In this document: positions 1 to 12,241 of the stretch, one piece after another
Layout: every line of letters begins with the position of its first letter
How positions within the stretch are numbered: position 1 is the first letter of the stretch
NCBI GenBank assembly: GCA_963556255.1
Contig: OY744604.1
Coordinates: forward strand, 28,587,599 to 28,651,598
Source of the DNA: Allolobophora icterica
Taxonomy: Eukaryota; Annelida; Clitellata; Crassiclitellata; Lumbricidae
Direction: 5' to 3'
Length of the DNA stretch: 64,000 bases
The notes under the pieces: model-generated
Seen by the model: the letters and a program-made list of their open reading frames with translations, nothing else
What the model was told of the DNA's origin: nothing
Database searches by the model: none
Made by a program: the position numbers and the translations under genes

Positions 1-62
1 ACATAGGTGTAGTTCGACACAACCATGTCGTTGAAGCCACATGATGTCATTTATTTTGCTAG

Positions 63-540
63 TATGGAAGAATGCGAAGCCATTTGCACTCGGATGGGAA
101 TCCTCGTCAACGGTCAGTTCCTTTGCCTCGGGAGCCTCCAGCACCTCAAGGATAAGTTCGGCGATGGATACACGCTCATCATCAAGCTCCAGCGCTCAGC
201 CGACAATGAAAAACCCGAAGAACTACAGGAACGGATTGAGAAACTAAAGACTTTCGTCAGTGAAACATTCCCAGAAAGCGTCCTCAAGGATCACCACGAG
301 AACCTTCTTAACTACCAGGTCAAGACGCGGGCTTTTAAGTGGTCTGAAATTTTCGGGATCATGGAGAAGGCGAAGGTGACGTACCAGATCGAGGACTATT
401 CAGTGGGACAGACGACTCTGGAGCAGATATTCATTGGATTTGCCCGTCTGCAACGCGGGCCGCCAAAAATGAACAAGACATATCGTGATATTCTATCATT
501 CTCAAGCGCGCCAGTTATTGGTGTGGTTTTTGCATCGTGA
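63..540 (+). CDS. ABCA3-like: Last exon of a second ABCA-type ABC transporter (partial gene, runs in from the left)
   Basis: The exon starts after the acceptor TTTTGCTAG at 62 with one base completing a codon, then encodes MEECEAICTRMGILVNG, the segment that follows the H-loop of NBD2 in ABCA proteins, and the C-terminal domain (SLQHLKDKFGDGYTL, EIFGIMEKAKVTYQIEDYSV). It stops at 538-540. It is a close paralog of the minus-strand exon at 6860-7295. The two proteins match until about FARLQR and FALLKR and then have unrelated tails; here the tail uses sequence that aligns with 3' UTR of the other copy. All earlier exons lie outside the window. The family moves lipids across membranes using ATP; substrate here is unknown. 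Confidence 0.9.
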
Positions 541-850
541 AGCTACCTAAACATTTGAAGATAAAACTACTAAACTGTTTATAATCCATAATTTAATACT
601 TATTTTTTTCCCATAAAATTCCCTGACTTATTGTGAATAGACATAGCGTCGACGTAAAGTAGCCTTCGTCCTTTACTTAAGCCTGTAGCAGATGGAAGGA
701 GTTTCATGTCGCTGCGGTCATGTTGCGCTAAGAAAGGAACTGCATTCACTGCTTCTGCTTTTTTGTGTAAGTAATTAGAAACTTCTTTCGAACCGATATA
801 TAATGCACGAGGTATCAACTGATGGCGCACCAAAAATCAAGCCGTAATCA
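541..850 (+). other. 3' flank / probable 3' UTR of the plus-strand ABCA paralog
   Basis: The stretch just after the stop (AGCTACCTAAACATTTGAAG, then TATAATCCATAATTTAA) matches the reverse complement of 6710-6775, which lies beyond the stop of the minus-strand ABCA gene. This supports transcription or at least common descent of the 3' ends. I see no canonical AATAAA close to the stop and no other gene. Confidence 0.55.
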
Positions 851-854
851 GGTT

Positions 855-1800
855 AATATCAAACGTTTAATTTCTTTCCAAAGTTATTGAAAAGATTATT
901 GCTTACAAGGCCTATCATACTACTTACTTTGCGACAAATAACCTCCTTCTGGTCTGTCCAATCAGGTTTCCGCAAAGGCCACTCTACTGAGACGCTCTAA
1001 GTCCGTCTTCTTTCTTATATCTACCGGGCAATAGATAGGTCGCAGGTTATTTTCCTCGCCTTGTTAGACGTCAGCGCGGCCTTTGATACCGTTGACCATG
1101 ATATTTTCCACATGCGGCTCTCTGTTACCTTTGGTCTTTCTGGCGATTTAGTACGATGGCTAGGTTCTTTCTTTAGATGAGCGTTCTTTCTATGTGATCT
1201 ATGGTCCCACTAGGTCCTCCTAGGTCTTTCCCCGTTCGGTCTACCACAATGCTCCGTCTCGGGCCCTCCTCTACATCATTTACACGTCTGACCTAGGTCA
1301 TCTTCTCGCTGCCGACACTATGCTGAGTAAGTCATATGCTGACGGCGTCCAAGCTTATCTTAACAGCCCGGTCCTAGGTGATGTAGCTGCAGTGCGGGCC
1401 ATGAGCCGGGCTATGGATGCCCTGCTGGCCTGGTTGTCGTCCAATCGTATACGACTCAACCCTCCAAAATTCAATTCATCTGGTTTGGCAGACTGCATCA
1501 GCTCGGTAAGACTGACCTCAATATTCTTGCTGCTGAGTTCCCTCACTATACCTTCTCGATCACTGTTCAAGACTAAGGTGTCACGTAGGATCAGGAACTA
1601 ACCTTTGCCCGACATGTCCACCTGCTCTGCCGTGACTGATGCTCGCTCTACAATGGTCTTCCGATGGTGCGGATAGGTGTGTGGAGAGGGTTCTTCGTTA
1701 GGCGGCGCGCCTTGTTGGGCGCATTCCAAGGTTTGGCCATGTTTCTGGTTACATGCGTGACGTTTTACATTGGCTTCCCATCCAGCAGATTATTATCTCT
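855..1800 (+). pseudogene. Decayed CR1/L2-type LINE reverse transcriptase
   Basis: Frame-broken translation shows the typical order: a KVIEKII-like block, then FRKGHSTETL at about 970-1000, ALLDVSAAFDTVDHD at about 1058-1100, a degenerate YADD (SYADGVQAY) near 1330, SNRIRLNP near 1440, and DVLHWLPI near 1760. These are landmarks of the CR1/L2 reverse transcriptase. Several stops and frameshifts make it a dead fragment. It lies between the two convergent ABCA genes. Confidence 0.75.
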
Positions 1801-1844
1801 GAAGTTTCTGCATTGATGTGGCCCTGCCTCCTGGTATATATATA

Positions 1845-2395
1845 ATGACTGCCTGGTTGGCTGGGTGCAGGTTGGCCGATCACGTGGCAGGCTGGCTGGT
1901 TGGCTGGCTGACATGTTAGTTGGCCGATCACGTGGCAGGCTTGTTGGTTGGCCGCTCACATGGCAGGCTGGCCGGCTGGTTGGTTGGTTGGTTGGCCGAT
2001 CACGTGGCAGGCTGGGTGGCTGGTTGGTTGGCCGATCACATGCCTGGCTAGTTGGTTGACTGGCTGGTTGGTTGACTGGCTGGTTGGCCAGTTGGCTCGT
2101 TGGCTATCCGGCAGGTTGGCTGGTTGGCAGGCAGGCTGGTTTACAGGTTGGCTGGCTGGCCAACTGGCTGGTTGTCCGACAGGTTGGCTGGTTAGCAGGC
2201 GGGCTGGTTGACAGGTTGGCTAGCTGACTAACTGGCTGGCTGGCAGGGTGGCTGGCTGGCTGGCAGGTTGGTAGGCTGGCTGGTGGAAGGGTTGGCTGGC
2301 TGACTGGCTGGCTGGCAGGTTGGCTGGAAGGTTGTCTGGCTGGCAGGTTGGCTAGCCGATCACGTGGCTGGCTGGTTGGTTCGCTAGCTGGCTGA
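1845..2395. repeat. GGCTGGTT-type minisatellite
   Basis: About 550 bp built of GGCTGGTTGGCTGGCT-like units. The first part has a higher-order unit of roughly 45-60 bp containing GGCCGATCACGTGGCAGGCT, repeated four or more times. The palindrome CACGTG recurs in it. Open frames through it on both strands are by-products of the repeat. Confidence 0.9.
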
Positions 2396-2754
2396 CTAAT
2401 AAAGGGGAGGAGAATCTCCACACTACTACTAATTTTAAGCGTTACGACAACAATGCGGACTTCAATAGATTTAAAACAATATTATTTTCAACGTTTATGT
2501 CAGCCTAAATCTATAATTCAAGGACTCACTTTCAAAATGACGTTGTTTAATCAAGTGACCAGAAAAAACTAGTCAACAGGCAGCAATGCGAGGCGACGTA
2601 CTGTGTAATTATTTATAGTGCGATGAATAAATATCCAGATGATGAGAAGATCTCATACGGCGCAGCGCTCGTGAATAAGCTGGTGCCATGTGCTTATCTC
2701 TGTCGCAGAGCTTTTGAAATTTCGAGAAAACAGTGATTATTATTAATGTTATTA

Positions 2755-2758
2755 TTAC

Positions 2759-2809
<51 letters not shown>

Positions 2810-2810
2810 C
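2755..2810. repeat. (ATT)n microsatellite
   Basis: A run of about 18 ATT units, preceded by imperfect ATT sequence from 2737. Confidence 0.95.
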
Positions 2811-2879
2811 CGAGAATTCATGTCTAGGTTTTGTTCACTCAGAAAATCGAGTTCTCCGCCGCTGCCTCCGTTAAGAAGG

Positions 2880-3260
<381 letters not shown>

Positions 3261-4440
3261 AATCGGAAGCGCAATTATGAAGACGCCAGAGGGTTCAGTT
3301 ACATATCCAGATGTTTGAAGTCCAATTGAGAAATAGTGAGTTTTGATGCATTTCTTGAAAGAAGAAAAAGCTTTCAAAAACATTGGTAGTCAATTCCATT
3401 ACTTAGGAGGGGAAACACGAAATGTACAAGAACCCATGACATTGATAAATCGAGGCTCAACCAGAGGATCCATAACTATTACTTGAATAGATCGGTTTTC
3501 AGCCTTTTTGACATTAATCAAATGACTCTCAAGTGCAAACGCTCGTTTTTTATATTCAATAGTCTGGTCTTGCCTTGTCTCCAAACGCCTTCGATCCCAT
3601 GGCTGACGGAGCCACGGATAATTTTTTCAGTCCACTCCTGTATTAGCGCCAATTCTTTGGTACTATTCAGTAGTCCACAACGCAAATTCACGAAATAATA
3701 TCATTTAAGCCTTGTAGATAGGCCTACAATACGAGTGACGTCAAATTTTTGTTCATGTCTTACTTTTTCTGAGGACCCGATATAAACAGATTTCAAAAAC
3801 ACTGATGTCAGAAGCGAAACGAAAATCTCGTTCGTAAACACACTGTTAAATGCACCGCAGTTAACTTGAAAAGATTTACATTTTCCTGTTAATGTATCGC
3901 AGCATTAAAAAACGGGAAAATCATCGTTGCCGTTCGCATTTAATTCTCAAGTTTTGTAATAACAACATTTATATCAGTCGTGATTTAATTACAATACGTT
4001 TGCGTGAATTTACTCTATATGTAGGAATAACCCTTAAAACCCGATCAGTTGCTTCGAATGTGTGAGTATGTGGTTTCACCGCGATGGCCCAGACTAGAGA
4101 GTAGAGAAACTGTAAAAGAACCTGACGAACATGCGTATGCCTCTCTCACGTTACAATTCATAGGTCTTCTATGAATGAGGTTCTGTTGTTCTTGAGGTTT
4201 TACTTTTGATACTGCGTCAGTTGGCTCATCCTAATCCGCATTTTGTCAGTTATCCATGAGATTTTATTCATCAGCTCAAAGAGTCTTACTCTGATTGTTG
4301 TCTTTCATGCATGTGTAAAAAGTGTGCATGTGTTTTTCCCGATTATTATAAGCGCCTTTTGTGAAGTTCACCGCAAAGATTCATGAAACAAAAACAGGAC
4401 GGAGAGGAAACAGCGAAAAAAGAGGACATATATGAATAAG
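3261..4440. other. No supported gene; short unassigned minus-strand frame
   Basis: Mostly unique-looking AT-rich sequence. A minus-strand frame at 3399-3584 (with TIEYKKRAFALESHLINVKK) has a protein-like composition but no domain I recognise and no partner frames. Nothing else stands out. Confidence 0.4.
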
Positions 4441-4451
4441 TAGATATAAGA

Positions 4452-4652
4452 ATGGATGGATGAATGGATGGATGGATGGATGGATGTATGGATGGATGGA
4501 AGGATGGATGGATGGATGGATGGATGGATGGATGGATGGATGGATGGATGGATGGATGGATGGATGGATGGATGGATGGATGGATGGATGGATGGATGGA
4601 TGGATGGATGGATGGATGGATGGATGGATGGATGGATGGATGGATGGATGGA
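4452..4652. repeat. (GGAT)n microsatellite
   Basis: About 200 bp of nearly perfect GGAT units; the long Met-Asp-Gly-Trp frames over it are artefacts. Confidence 0.97.
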
Positions 4653-4689
4653 CAAACGAAGACAGATAGGCAGACAGATATATGGATAA

Positions 4690-4903
<214 letters not shown>

Positions 4904-5149
4904 GCAAAAATTTAAGGTTATAACTTTTGACTTGAAAAACCGATCTTCTGTAACATAAAGGAATGAACTTTTGCTTAGAAACACTGAAAAAGGGACTAAT
5001 TCTGATCAGTTGTGAAAAAAGGTCACACCAAATGAAAAGTTTGAATCACCGTGTATGTAGCGTTACTACTCACAAGTAGAAGCACTTTTAAAAACTTTAC
5101 GGAACTGTTTAGAGCTTTTACAGCTGTCCGAAACTTCATAAACTGTTAA

Positions 5150-5750
5150 GCACTTTCTTCTTCTTCTTTCTTCTCTTCCATCAGTTTCCCGACGATGAGG
5201 CTCTTATGAAGTCTCTCCATAGTGTTCTGTCTCTGACAGTTTCGCGCACCATGGTTAAGTCCGTGCCTTTGCTCTTCAAGTCTTCCTTGACGTTGTCCAT
5301 CCACGTTTTTCGTGGTCTCCCTCTACTTCTCTCTCCCTCGACCTGTCCATGTAGGGCTGCGACTGGTAATCTGCTGTTATCCATCCTTTCTACATGGCCA
5401 AACCACTTGAGTCTTCTTTTTTGTATCTTTTCTACTACTGTTACCTCTGCACCCAACTCTTTTCTTGTTGTTGTATTTCTGATTCTTTCTCTTCTACTTC
5501 TGCCCCTGATTCTCCTCAGCCAACTCATCTCTGCCACCAATAGTCTTCTCTCATCTTCTTTCTTCAAGCACCAACATTCTGATCCATATAGCAACACTGG
5601 TTCCACCAAGGCATGGTATGGTCTCATCTTGGTTCCGATGGAGATGTTTTTTGTCTTCCACATTTTGTTCAATCCCCGAACGCTGCGCAGGCCAATCGAC
5701 ATCTTCTTTTGATGTCTTCTGTACAGTTGCCATCTTCCGTTATCACTCCT
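5150..5750 (-). mobile_element. 5'-truncated non-LTR retrotransposon, C-terminal end of the reverse transcriptase
   Basis: The minus-strand frame (stop near 5181) encodes LLYGSECWCLKKEDERRL, MSWLRRIRGRSRRERIRN, RRLKWFGHVERMD and RSRGRPRKTWMDNV, the standard end of endonuclease/reverse-transcriptase LINE proteins. Upstream, another frame continues the homology across a frameshift near 5550. The 3' end runs into a GAAGAAGAA-like tail at 5157-5175, which fits LINE target-primed insertion. Only the last 200 or so residues remain, so it is a dead copy. Confidence 0.85.
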
Positions 5751-5909
5751 CCTAGGTATACGAATTTCGTGACTTGTTCTAGTGTTGCGTTTCCTATCTT
5801 TACATTTATCTCCTCATGTTGTTTTCCAATTGTCACTTTCTAGAAGAGTCCAAATATTGGTAGAAAGGTTTGTGGGCAAACAACTGAACTTGTTAATTTT
5901 TAAAAATAT

Positions 5910-6142
5910 TTCCACTGGAAATATACAATGTCGTACCAGAAAGTGCACCTACTATGGAGAAGAACAAGCAATGTTATAAATAGACGAAACTACGTAAACC
6001 ATGCACAAGCCTTGAGTCAGTCTACTGCAACAGAGGGACAATATACCATGCACAGTACGTTGCTTCTGATTGGTTTAGCAAGTGCTGGTTTTTGCATTGC
6101 ATTCCACTGGAAATATACAATGTCGTACCAGAAAGTGCACCT
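5910..6142. repeat. 41 bp perfect direct repeat, 192 bp apart
   Basis: The unit beginning TTCCACTGGAAATATACAAT and ending AAAGTGCACCT occurs at 5910-5950 and again at 6102-6142 with no mismatch that I can see. Its nature is unknown. Confidence 0.9.
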
Positions 6143-6159
6143 TGTGTTACTTTGTTCTC

Positions 6160-6575
6160 AACTTAAGACTAGCTTTTCTCAAACTGCCTCTCCTCCATAA
6201 GCTGCTCCTCTTTTTACGAAATGATCTTCTTACGAAATGATCTTCTCGATGTTGATCTGCTCACATCTTGTTTTGGTGAGTTATCAGTTGATACTCTATG
6301 AATTAGAAACCATCGCGAAAGAGGACACAGATTAGAAAAAATAATAATCAGAAGCATGGAGTTTTTGTGTTATATCGTCCTTACCTTAAGACTTGTTCTT
6401 CTCCAGGTTGCCTCTCTGTCTTAGTGGAATGATCTACTGCATATTGATCTGATTACAGCTTTGTTTAGATGAGTAATCAGCCTATGCCTTGTGCACTAGA
6501 CACCGGCGTGAGAGAAGTAACACATTTATAATAATCAGAAGCGGATAATGGAGTTTCTTTCTTCGCGCAACATGA
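6160..6575. repeat. Diverged tandem duplication, period about 227 bp
   Basis: Blocks such as CTTAAGACT, TGCCTCTC, AAATGATCT, TTGATCTG and AATAATAATCAGAAGC recur in the same order from about 6160 and from about 6385. The two copies differ at many sites. Confidence 0.6.
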
Positions 6576-6689
6576 CCGGAATAACATGAAATTCTTTCTA
6601 TCTGCTAAAGGCTTAAGTTAAGGACGTTGGGTCTACTTCGTGTCTACACGAGATGCATTCAAAACACGTCAGAGACATTCACAAAATTA

Positions 6690-6695
6690 TTTAAT
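6690..6695 (-). promoter_or_regulatory. Candidate poly(A) signal ATTAAA of the minus-strand ABCA gene
   Basis: The complement reads ATTAAA about 165 bases beyond the stop, within 3' sequence that is shared in part with the plus-strand paralog. No better signal was seen; assignment is tentative. Confidence 0.35.
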
Positions 6696-6859
6696 GAACA
6701 CTTTGTAAGGGTTAAATTATGGATTATCAGCGGTGTAGTTGTTTCATCTTCTAATGTATAGGTAGCTGAACAATGCAAAAACTAGATCAATAGATGGCGG
6801 AGGTGGGAATGCGGATGAATTTTTTTCTTTCTTTTCTCTTTTCTTTTTCTTCGTCATAG

Positions 6860-7295
6860 TCAGGGCCAAAACCCTTCCACAGTGAAGATTTCTCGCGGCT
6901 TTCGCTTCAGAAGGGCAAATCGGATGAACAGCTGCTCGAGAGTCGCCTGTCCAACAGAATAGTCCTCGATCTGGTACATCACCTTCGCCTTCTCCATGAT
7001 CCCAAAAATTTCAGACCATTTAATAACCCGCGTCTTGACCTGGTAGTTAAGAAGGTTCTCGTGTTCGTCCTTGAGGACGCTGTCTGGGAACGCACGGCTG
7101 ATGAAAGTCTTCAGTTTACCAATCCTTTCCTGTAGTTCTTTGGGTTTTTCAGTGTCGGTTGAGCGCTGGAGTTTGATGATGAGCGTGTATCCATCGCTGA
7201 ACTTATCCCTGAGGTGCTGGAGGCTCCCGAGGCAGAGGAACTGACCGTTGACGAGGATTCCCAGCCGAGTACAGATGGCTTCGCATTCTTCCATG
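6860..7295 (-). CDS. ABCA3-like: ABCA transporter exon E18: NBD2 end and C-terminal domain (last exon)
   Basis: The acceptor TTTTCCAAG is followed by C ATG GAA, which joins the CAC AG of E17 to give TSHSMEECEA, an ABCA signature after the H-loop. The exon continues with ICTRLGILVNGQFLCLGSLQ, HLRDKFSDGYTL and the C-terminal regulatory-type domain (EIFGIMEKAKVMYQIEDYSV, QATLEQLFIRFALLKRK) and stops at 6860-6862. It has 145 codons after the split codon, as expected for the family. It is the paralog of the exon at 63-540, and the two genes face each other across about 6.3 kb. Confidence 0.93.
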
Positions 7296-7449
7296 CTTGG
7301 AAAACAAGATCCATTATGTTGTTGCAATGAGATGTTTGTGTCAATCTACAAATTATTCTACATATTATATAATGTTGCATGTAAGTATGTAAGTGTCATG
7401 GTGTTAGCTATGCTAGCAGCTTAACGAGGTCCTTTAAAGAGGCTCTACA

Positions 7450-7610
7450 AATAGACAGATATTTACGTATGTTGGCCTATGTTTGCGTGTTTGCATGCAT
7501 GTATGTATGTGTATAAGTATGTATGTACGTAAGTATGCATACAAACAATTATGCATGTATGTATGTACAGATGCAAATATGCACGAAGAGTTTTTGAATT
7601 AATATCTTGA
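7450..7610. repeat. Degenerate (ATGT)n/(GTAT)n stretch in intron 17
   Basis: ATGTATGTATGT-type units interrupted by GCAT and ACGT. The intron holds no other feature that I recognise. Confidence 0.7.
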
Positions 7611-7787
7611 TGGAACGCTTTACATTTTCACTGAATGAAATGGGACTAACTAAAAACGGATGATTTCGGTTTATTAATTATCGATTTAAGAAACTGATGA
7701 TTTGGTCTTGACTGATGATTTGGTCTTGATTATCAGCCATTTTGAGGTTGTTAGTATAAGCAGCAGTAGGTGAACGCATGAGTGTAC

Positions 7788-7958
7788 CTGTGCGAAGTGA
7801 ATATGATGGTGGTACCAGCGTTTCGTGCGGCGGCCAGAGTATTCCAGACGTGTCGTCTGGCTTCTGGATCGACGCCCGTTGTCGGTTCATCGAGGAAGAG
7901 GACAGTTGGATTTACCATCAACGCAACGGCCAAACATAACTTACGCTTGTTTCCACCG
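7788..7958 (-). CDS. ABCA3-like: ABCA transporter exon E17: NBD2 signature, Walker B and H-loop
   Basis: After the acceptor GTCGGCAG, one base completes the Ser of LSGGN begun in E16. The exon reads [14 protein letters not shown], then Walker [18 protein letters not shown] with the catalytic Glu, and TIIFTSH with the H-loop His split over the donor (CACAG/GTACAC). LSGGN rather than LSGGQ is normal in the second NBD of ABCA proteins. With E16 and E18 it completes an apparently functional second ATPase half. The length is 171 bp and the phases fit both neighbours. Confidence 0.95.
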
Positions 7959-8545
7959 CTGCCGACAACGTAACACAATATACAGTATAAGGTTTAAGGT
8001 ATAATATGCTAGGGAAAATAATTAAAACGTGAGAAAAGGTAAGATAAGTCAGGGCAATGTAAGGTAAAAGTACCACAACTAAAACAAATATAAGATGTGA
8101 GAAGGTAAGGCATGTTTTAGCTTTCAAAACAGAGATTGTGTGGTCGAAAATTTACAGATTACTAAACAACACGAAGGCAAACTCAAAATCTTTGTGTTGT
8201 TAAAACGTTGCACACGAATCAACTGTCGACTCATAAGATACTATAATTTCAGTACCCCAAGATCTCTCGAGTTACGTGACTGAGGGGGATAGAAGAGGAG
8301 ACAGAGGTTAAACATTCAACTCATAGAGGACAAAAACGCTGTGATAAGATGACTTATGTTAAGGTAAGTTAGAGGAGGAAGGCGAGGTAAAGCTTAAAGA
8401 TCAAAAGTGTATCGAAATCTGTGCCTTCAGCTTTCGCAAACGGTGCATTAATGCACAGCAAGAGACTAAATGTGTCTCTATATATATCGATCTGTTCACT
8501 ACTCATCAAGTATTTGAATTGTGAACACAGTTAATTCGGAATCAC

Positions 8546-9239
8546 CTGAGTTTTCCGGCTTGTTTGTTAGTGTATGGTTTGAGCGTCACATGTTCCATCA
8601 GTCGATCGATCACCTGCTCCATGGCGTGAGGCGGAATTCCGTGTGCGCATGCGTACATCCAGAGCGTCTCGTGAACAGTCAGCTGGTCGATGATGGAGTC
8701 AAACTGGGCACAGTAACCGATCTTTTGATGCACCTGTGCAAGGTCGTCTTGGATGCTTATCCCGGCAATATAGGCTTTTCCGAAGGATGGCCGGATTTCT
8801 CCGGTCAGCATCTTGAAGACGGTCGTCTTTCCGGCGCCATTTACCCCAAGAAGACCAAAGCATTCCTTCTGAGAGACTCCGATACTCAACTGGTCAACGG
8901 CAAGAAATTTCCCATAGAGCTTTATCAGATCCTGGATGACGACTGGATTCGTCTTGACGAGTTCCTGTATCGGAGTCCACCGAATGCGCTGTCGCTCATT
9001 GAGCACATCTGAGTCTTCGCCGTTGCCTCCATCTAGATTACTGAGCATGGCTTGATACACTCGGCTCGGGGTCTTCATTACCCTGAGTAGGTTTCCGAGG
9101 ATCCCCGTTTCGATTATATAGAGAATGAGGAAGAAACCTATACTTTGAAGGACCATGAACAACAATGGGCGTCCAACGCCAGGCGAAGTCCACGACAGAT
9201 AGTTGTCAACCATTTCTATGCAGTCGCCACCGCAGTTGT
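8546..9239 (-). CDS. ABCA3-like: ABCA transporter exon E16: last membrane helix and first part of NBD2
   Basis: The exon starts after TTTTAAG with AC AAC TGC (the Asp is completed by E15) and reads NCGGDC, SWTSPGVGRPLLFMVLQ, a helix around GFFLILYIIETGILGNLL, a linker, then NBD2: KLYGKFLAVDQLSIGV, Walker A GVNGAGKTTVFKMLTGE, Q-loop YCAQFDSIIDQLTVHE and LMEHVTLKPYTNKQAGKL, ending at CTCAG/GTGATT. The Q-loop has CAQ where most family members have CPQ. At 694 bp it is the second largest exon. Confidence 0.95.
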
Positions 9240-9539
9240 CTTAAAACGTAAAAAAACCAGTTCTATGTCAAAGTGCACCGGATGTTTGTAAATGAAGACG
9301 TAAACCTAGCACAGTTAAGTTTACAATCGCATAATTTGCTTTCAGAGGAACAGTAGGTGTGAACATCTAGGTTTCGACAAAGCCGCTTAAAACGCAACGA
9401 AATATTCAATACTATACAAACCTACATGGATGCATACAATAATACGTACTACACATAATTATATAATTAAATCATTCGCTAGTTGGGTATTTTCATTCAT
9501 ATATATATGGCTAGAGCTCCTCTATATTTCTATTCAGAA

Positions 9540-9660
9540 ACTCCTTCCGCATATATCCATGCGTACGTACGTACATACATACATGCATACATGCATATAT
9601 GCATACATACATACATACATAAATACATACATACATAAACAGTACATACATATATATATA
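9540..9660. repeat. (ACAT)n-rich stretch
   Basis: ACATACATACAT units with GCAT interruptions within intron 15. Confidence 0.8.
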
Positions 9661-9756
9661 GCCTACATAAATGTGGACCTACATACACATAAAAAACTTA
9701 GACGCGTACAAACATGCACGCAATCAGTCATACATCGTAGGCCTACATATATAACG

Positions 9757-10340
9757 GTCCAGGTAATTTACAGTCAGACCTGGGCAAAACTTCATCACAA
9801 GCTTTTTGAACGGCTTCCTGCACAGGAACCATTGCTGAGTAACATATCCAAAATCCCCCTAAATCGGACCACGGGAACACCCCCAAAAATGGTTTTCAAA
9901 ATGGCGGATTGGCGGTTTCATAAGAAATGCCAATAGGCCTAAAACTAATTAAAACTTTAATAATGTACTTGGCCTGTGGACCCGTTTTCAAAACGGTGTT
10001 GGGGGAATATCTCACTTCCACTTAGTCAGTGGGTCTCTAGACATGAAAAACCACCAAGGTGTTTTTCGGCCACGTTGCCACGAATGACGCCATGGCCAAA
10101 TACAATATGGCCGCCGTCGACCATATTGGAAAATTCACCTTTTTCATTTCTCAGAGTATATGCACGTGTAATACCTCTAATATTACTGATTTCAGTATGC
10201 AGAATTCATTGCTGATAATGTTTTCTCTATTCGGGTCATCCTCGCCTTGAAAGGTCAAGGTCAAGGTCACTTTGTTACATCGATGACGCCATCAAGCAAA
10301 CTTTTCACCATTCGGTGAATGTAAATTTTATGTGTTGTTG
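9757..10340. mobile_element. Single-arm copy of the foldback repeat family
   Basis: It starts CCAGGTAATTTACAG, then CAGACCTGGGCAAAAC, and keeps the same landmarks in the same order as the left arm of 15166-16484: AGGAACCATTGCTGA, CAAAATGGCGGATT, GTCAGTGGGTC, GGCCACGTTGCCACGAATGA, CAATATGGCCGCCGTCGACC. No opposite arm is visible, so it is either half a foldback element or a relative that never had two arms. It has no coding capacity. Confidence 0.8.
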
Positions 10341-10344
10341 GGAG

Positions 10345-12240
10345 TTCATGTCCGGCACTGCAATCTTATCACGTGGTCCGATAGAGTAGGAACCTCAGCT
10401 GAACTGGAGTGGGGGGGGGGGCATCTGATCACATTGTATATAAAAAATTATATTTTAAACAAGGAACTACCAATCCCAAATATATTATCATTTTATCATA
10501 TGTAAACTCCTAACAACGATTTCACACAACCAATAAATGCTACAAAGGGGTTAGTATCGAAAGAGCGACATAACACACAAGAGTTAGAAATTTGTTAACA
10601 TCGTTGTCTGTTTGTGGAGGAATATACAAGAGGGGTCGTGCACTTGTAGCCAGAAATTACTGACTATTCACATTGTTTGTCAAGAAGTTTAGTGTGCAAG
10701 AGAGGATTTGTTCAAAGAGCTTGTGGGTTATGTTTATTTAGAGGTTCGTTATGAACAATTTCTAAAGACTGGGTGCGAATTCCAGCCATGTACTTATATT
10801 TTGATGTGTATCGGGGTTCCGTACTCTGATGTTAGCTTCCAAGGGACGCGGATGTCGGGGTGAACAGGCGCTGGGTAGAAGTCCGTGATTGTTCGAAATG
10901 AGGCAATGAGGCATGGGATCATTTTTGTTGTTAATTGCGCAAAATGACCAGTCAGTGTAGTCAGACACTGAATGACAATTTAGTACAGTTATTACACTCG
11001 TATCAGACATTGATTGACATCTTAGGACATTTACTAGACTCGCAGCCTAGATGTAGTGTAGAAGCCTACATGAGTACAAAAACATTTTGTCCCTCTTTTG
11101 AGTTTTGATTTCATTTCTTAGGTTGTCGCTCTTCTGTTATGTCGCTCTTTCATTCTTATGAGCAGATCCCGTTAGTTCTACCAATAATCATGCACAATGC
11201 TGTGTTACTTAGGGCACAACAGGCCTTTATGTCATTTCAAACGGCGCTGCAGCCTATTCCTCACCTCAGGTCAAAATGGACCGCATATGTATATCTTGGT
11301 CACTTCTGTCCTTCAGATACTAATACCACTATTGTAACTGCTGAATATATTCGTCTATGCTAGTCTACCCAGGGGCGGATCTAGAAGGTCAATCGGGGGG
11401 GGGGAAAATTTTTTACATACCAACCATCTTCTGGTGGGAGAGGAATCAGTTTACCTACCGACCACCGAAAAACTTTATTTTATTCATCTCCCAAAAAGTT
11501 TATCTCCTTTTTAGTCATTAACCTTTTTAATATCTTCAGTCTACATCTACGGGACCCACGTCCTGTGTACATTTGACTCGCATCCACGCCTACGGGGGGG
11601 GGGGGGCACGCCTGTGTAAACATCATAAAACTCCCATGAAACGCATCCTGAGTCTACCTCACCCTTGATCTAAAGATTGCTCGGATTTTCCAATCGCTTC
11701 CTTTATCTATCAAACAGCCGTTCAACGCTGTCGTACTTCACTTCAAAAGGGTTCTCAGACAGCCACAGAACTACCAAGCTTTCTTGCCGTCGGCCCAAAA
11801 TAACAAAATTTATGATGACAATTCAATAATATGGTATCCAAACAACTCCGCTAGACAGTCACGCTCGACTCTCTTATCTACTCTGCCTCCACTGGTGATC
11901 ACGGACGGTAGCTGGAATGAAGAACTGTGAATTGAAGTAAGAAACTTTTCGATATCTTTGACATTTTAATACATGAAAACGAAAAGAGCAATGTTTGAGT
12001 TGTTTTATTATTCAACCAAGGAACTTTGTGTTGAGGCGTGACATAAAGTACTTCAACGAAGACTCCTAAGGAAGGGTCATGTAAAGAGAATGCCAGCTGA
12101 CAGAATCCCACGCAATACACAAGGCTACATCATCATTCGAAGGAAATAGAAACAAACGGAGATAATTTAATCCTACGTACAGTCGCCGCCAAATGTGAGG
12201 CGTTAGGAACTGATGAATGCTACACGAAATCCATAATATT
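10345..12240. other. Intron 15 interior; G-tract repeat at about 11370-11600, otherwise nothing recognised
   Basis: Around 11370 the sequence reads CAGGGGCGGATCTAGAAGG, followed by a run of about 12 G, and near 11595 a second long G run. This resembles widespread short insertions with AGGGGCG ends, but I could not define borders. Other G runs occur at 10412-10422. No exon with consistent splice sites was found. Confidence 0.4.
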
Positions 12241-12241
12241 G

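Noticed and set aside
2104..2421. Gln-Pro-Ala-Ser-rich frame of 105 codons
   Set aside because: A translation of the GGCTGGTT minisatellite.
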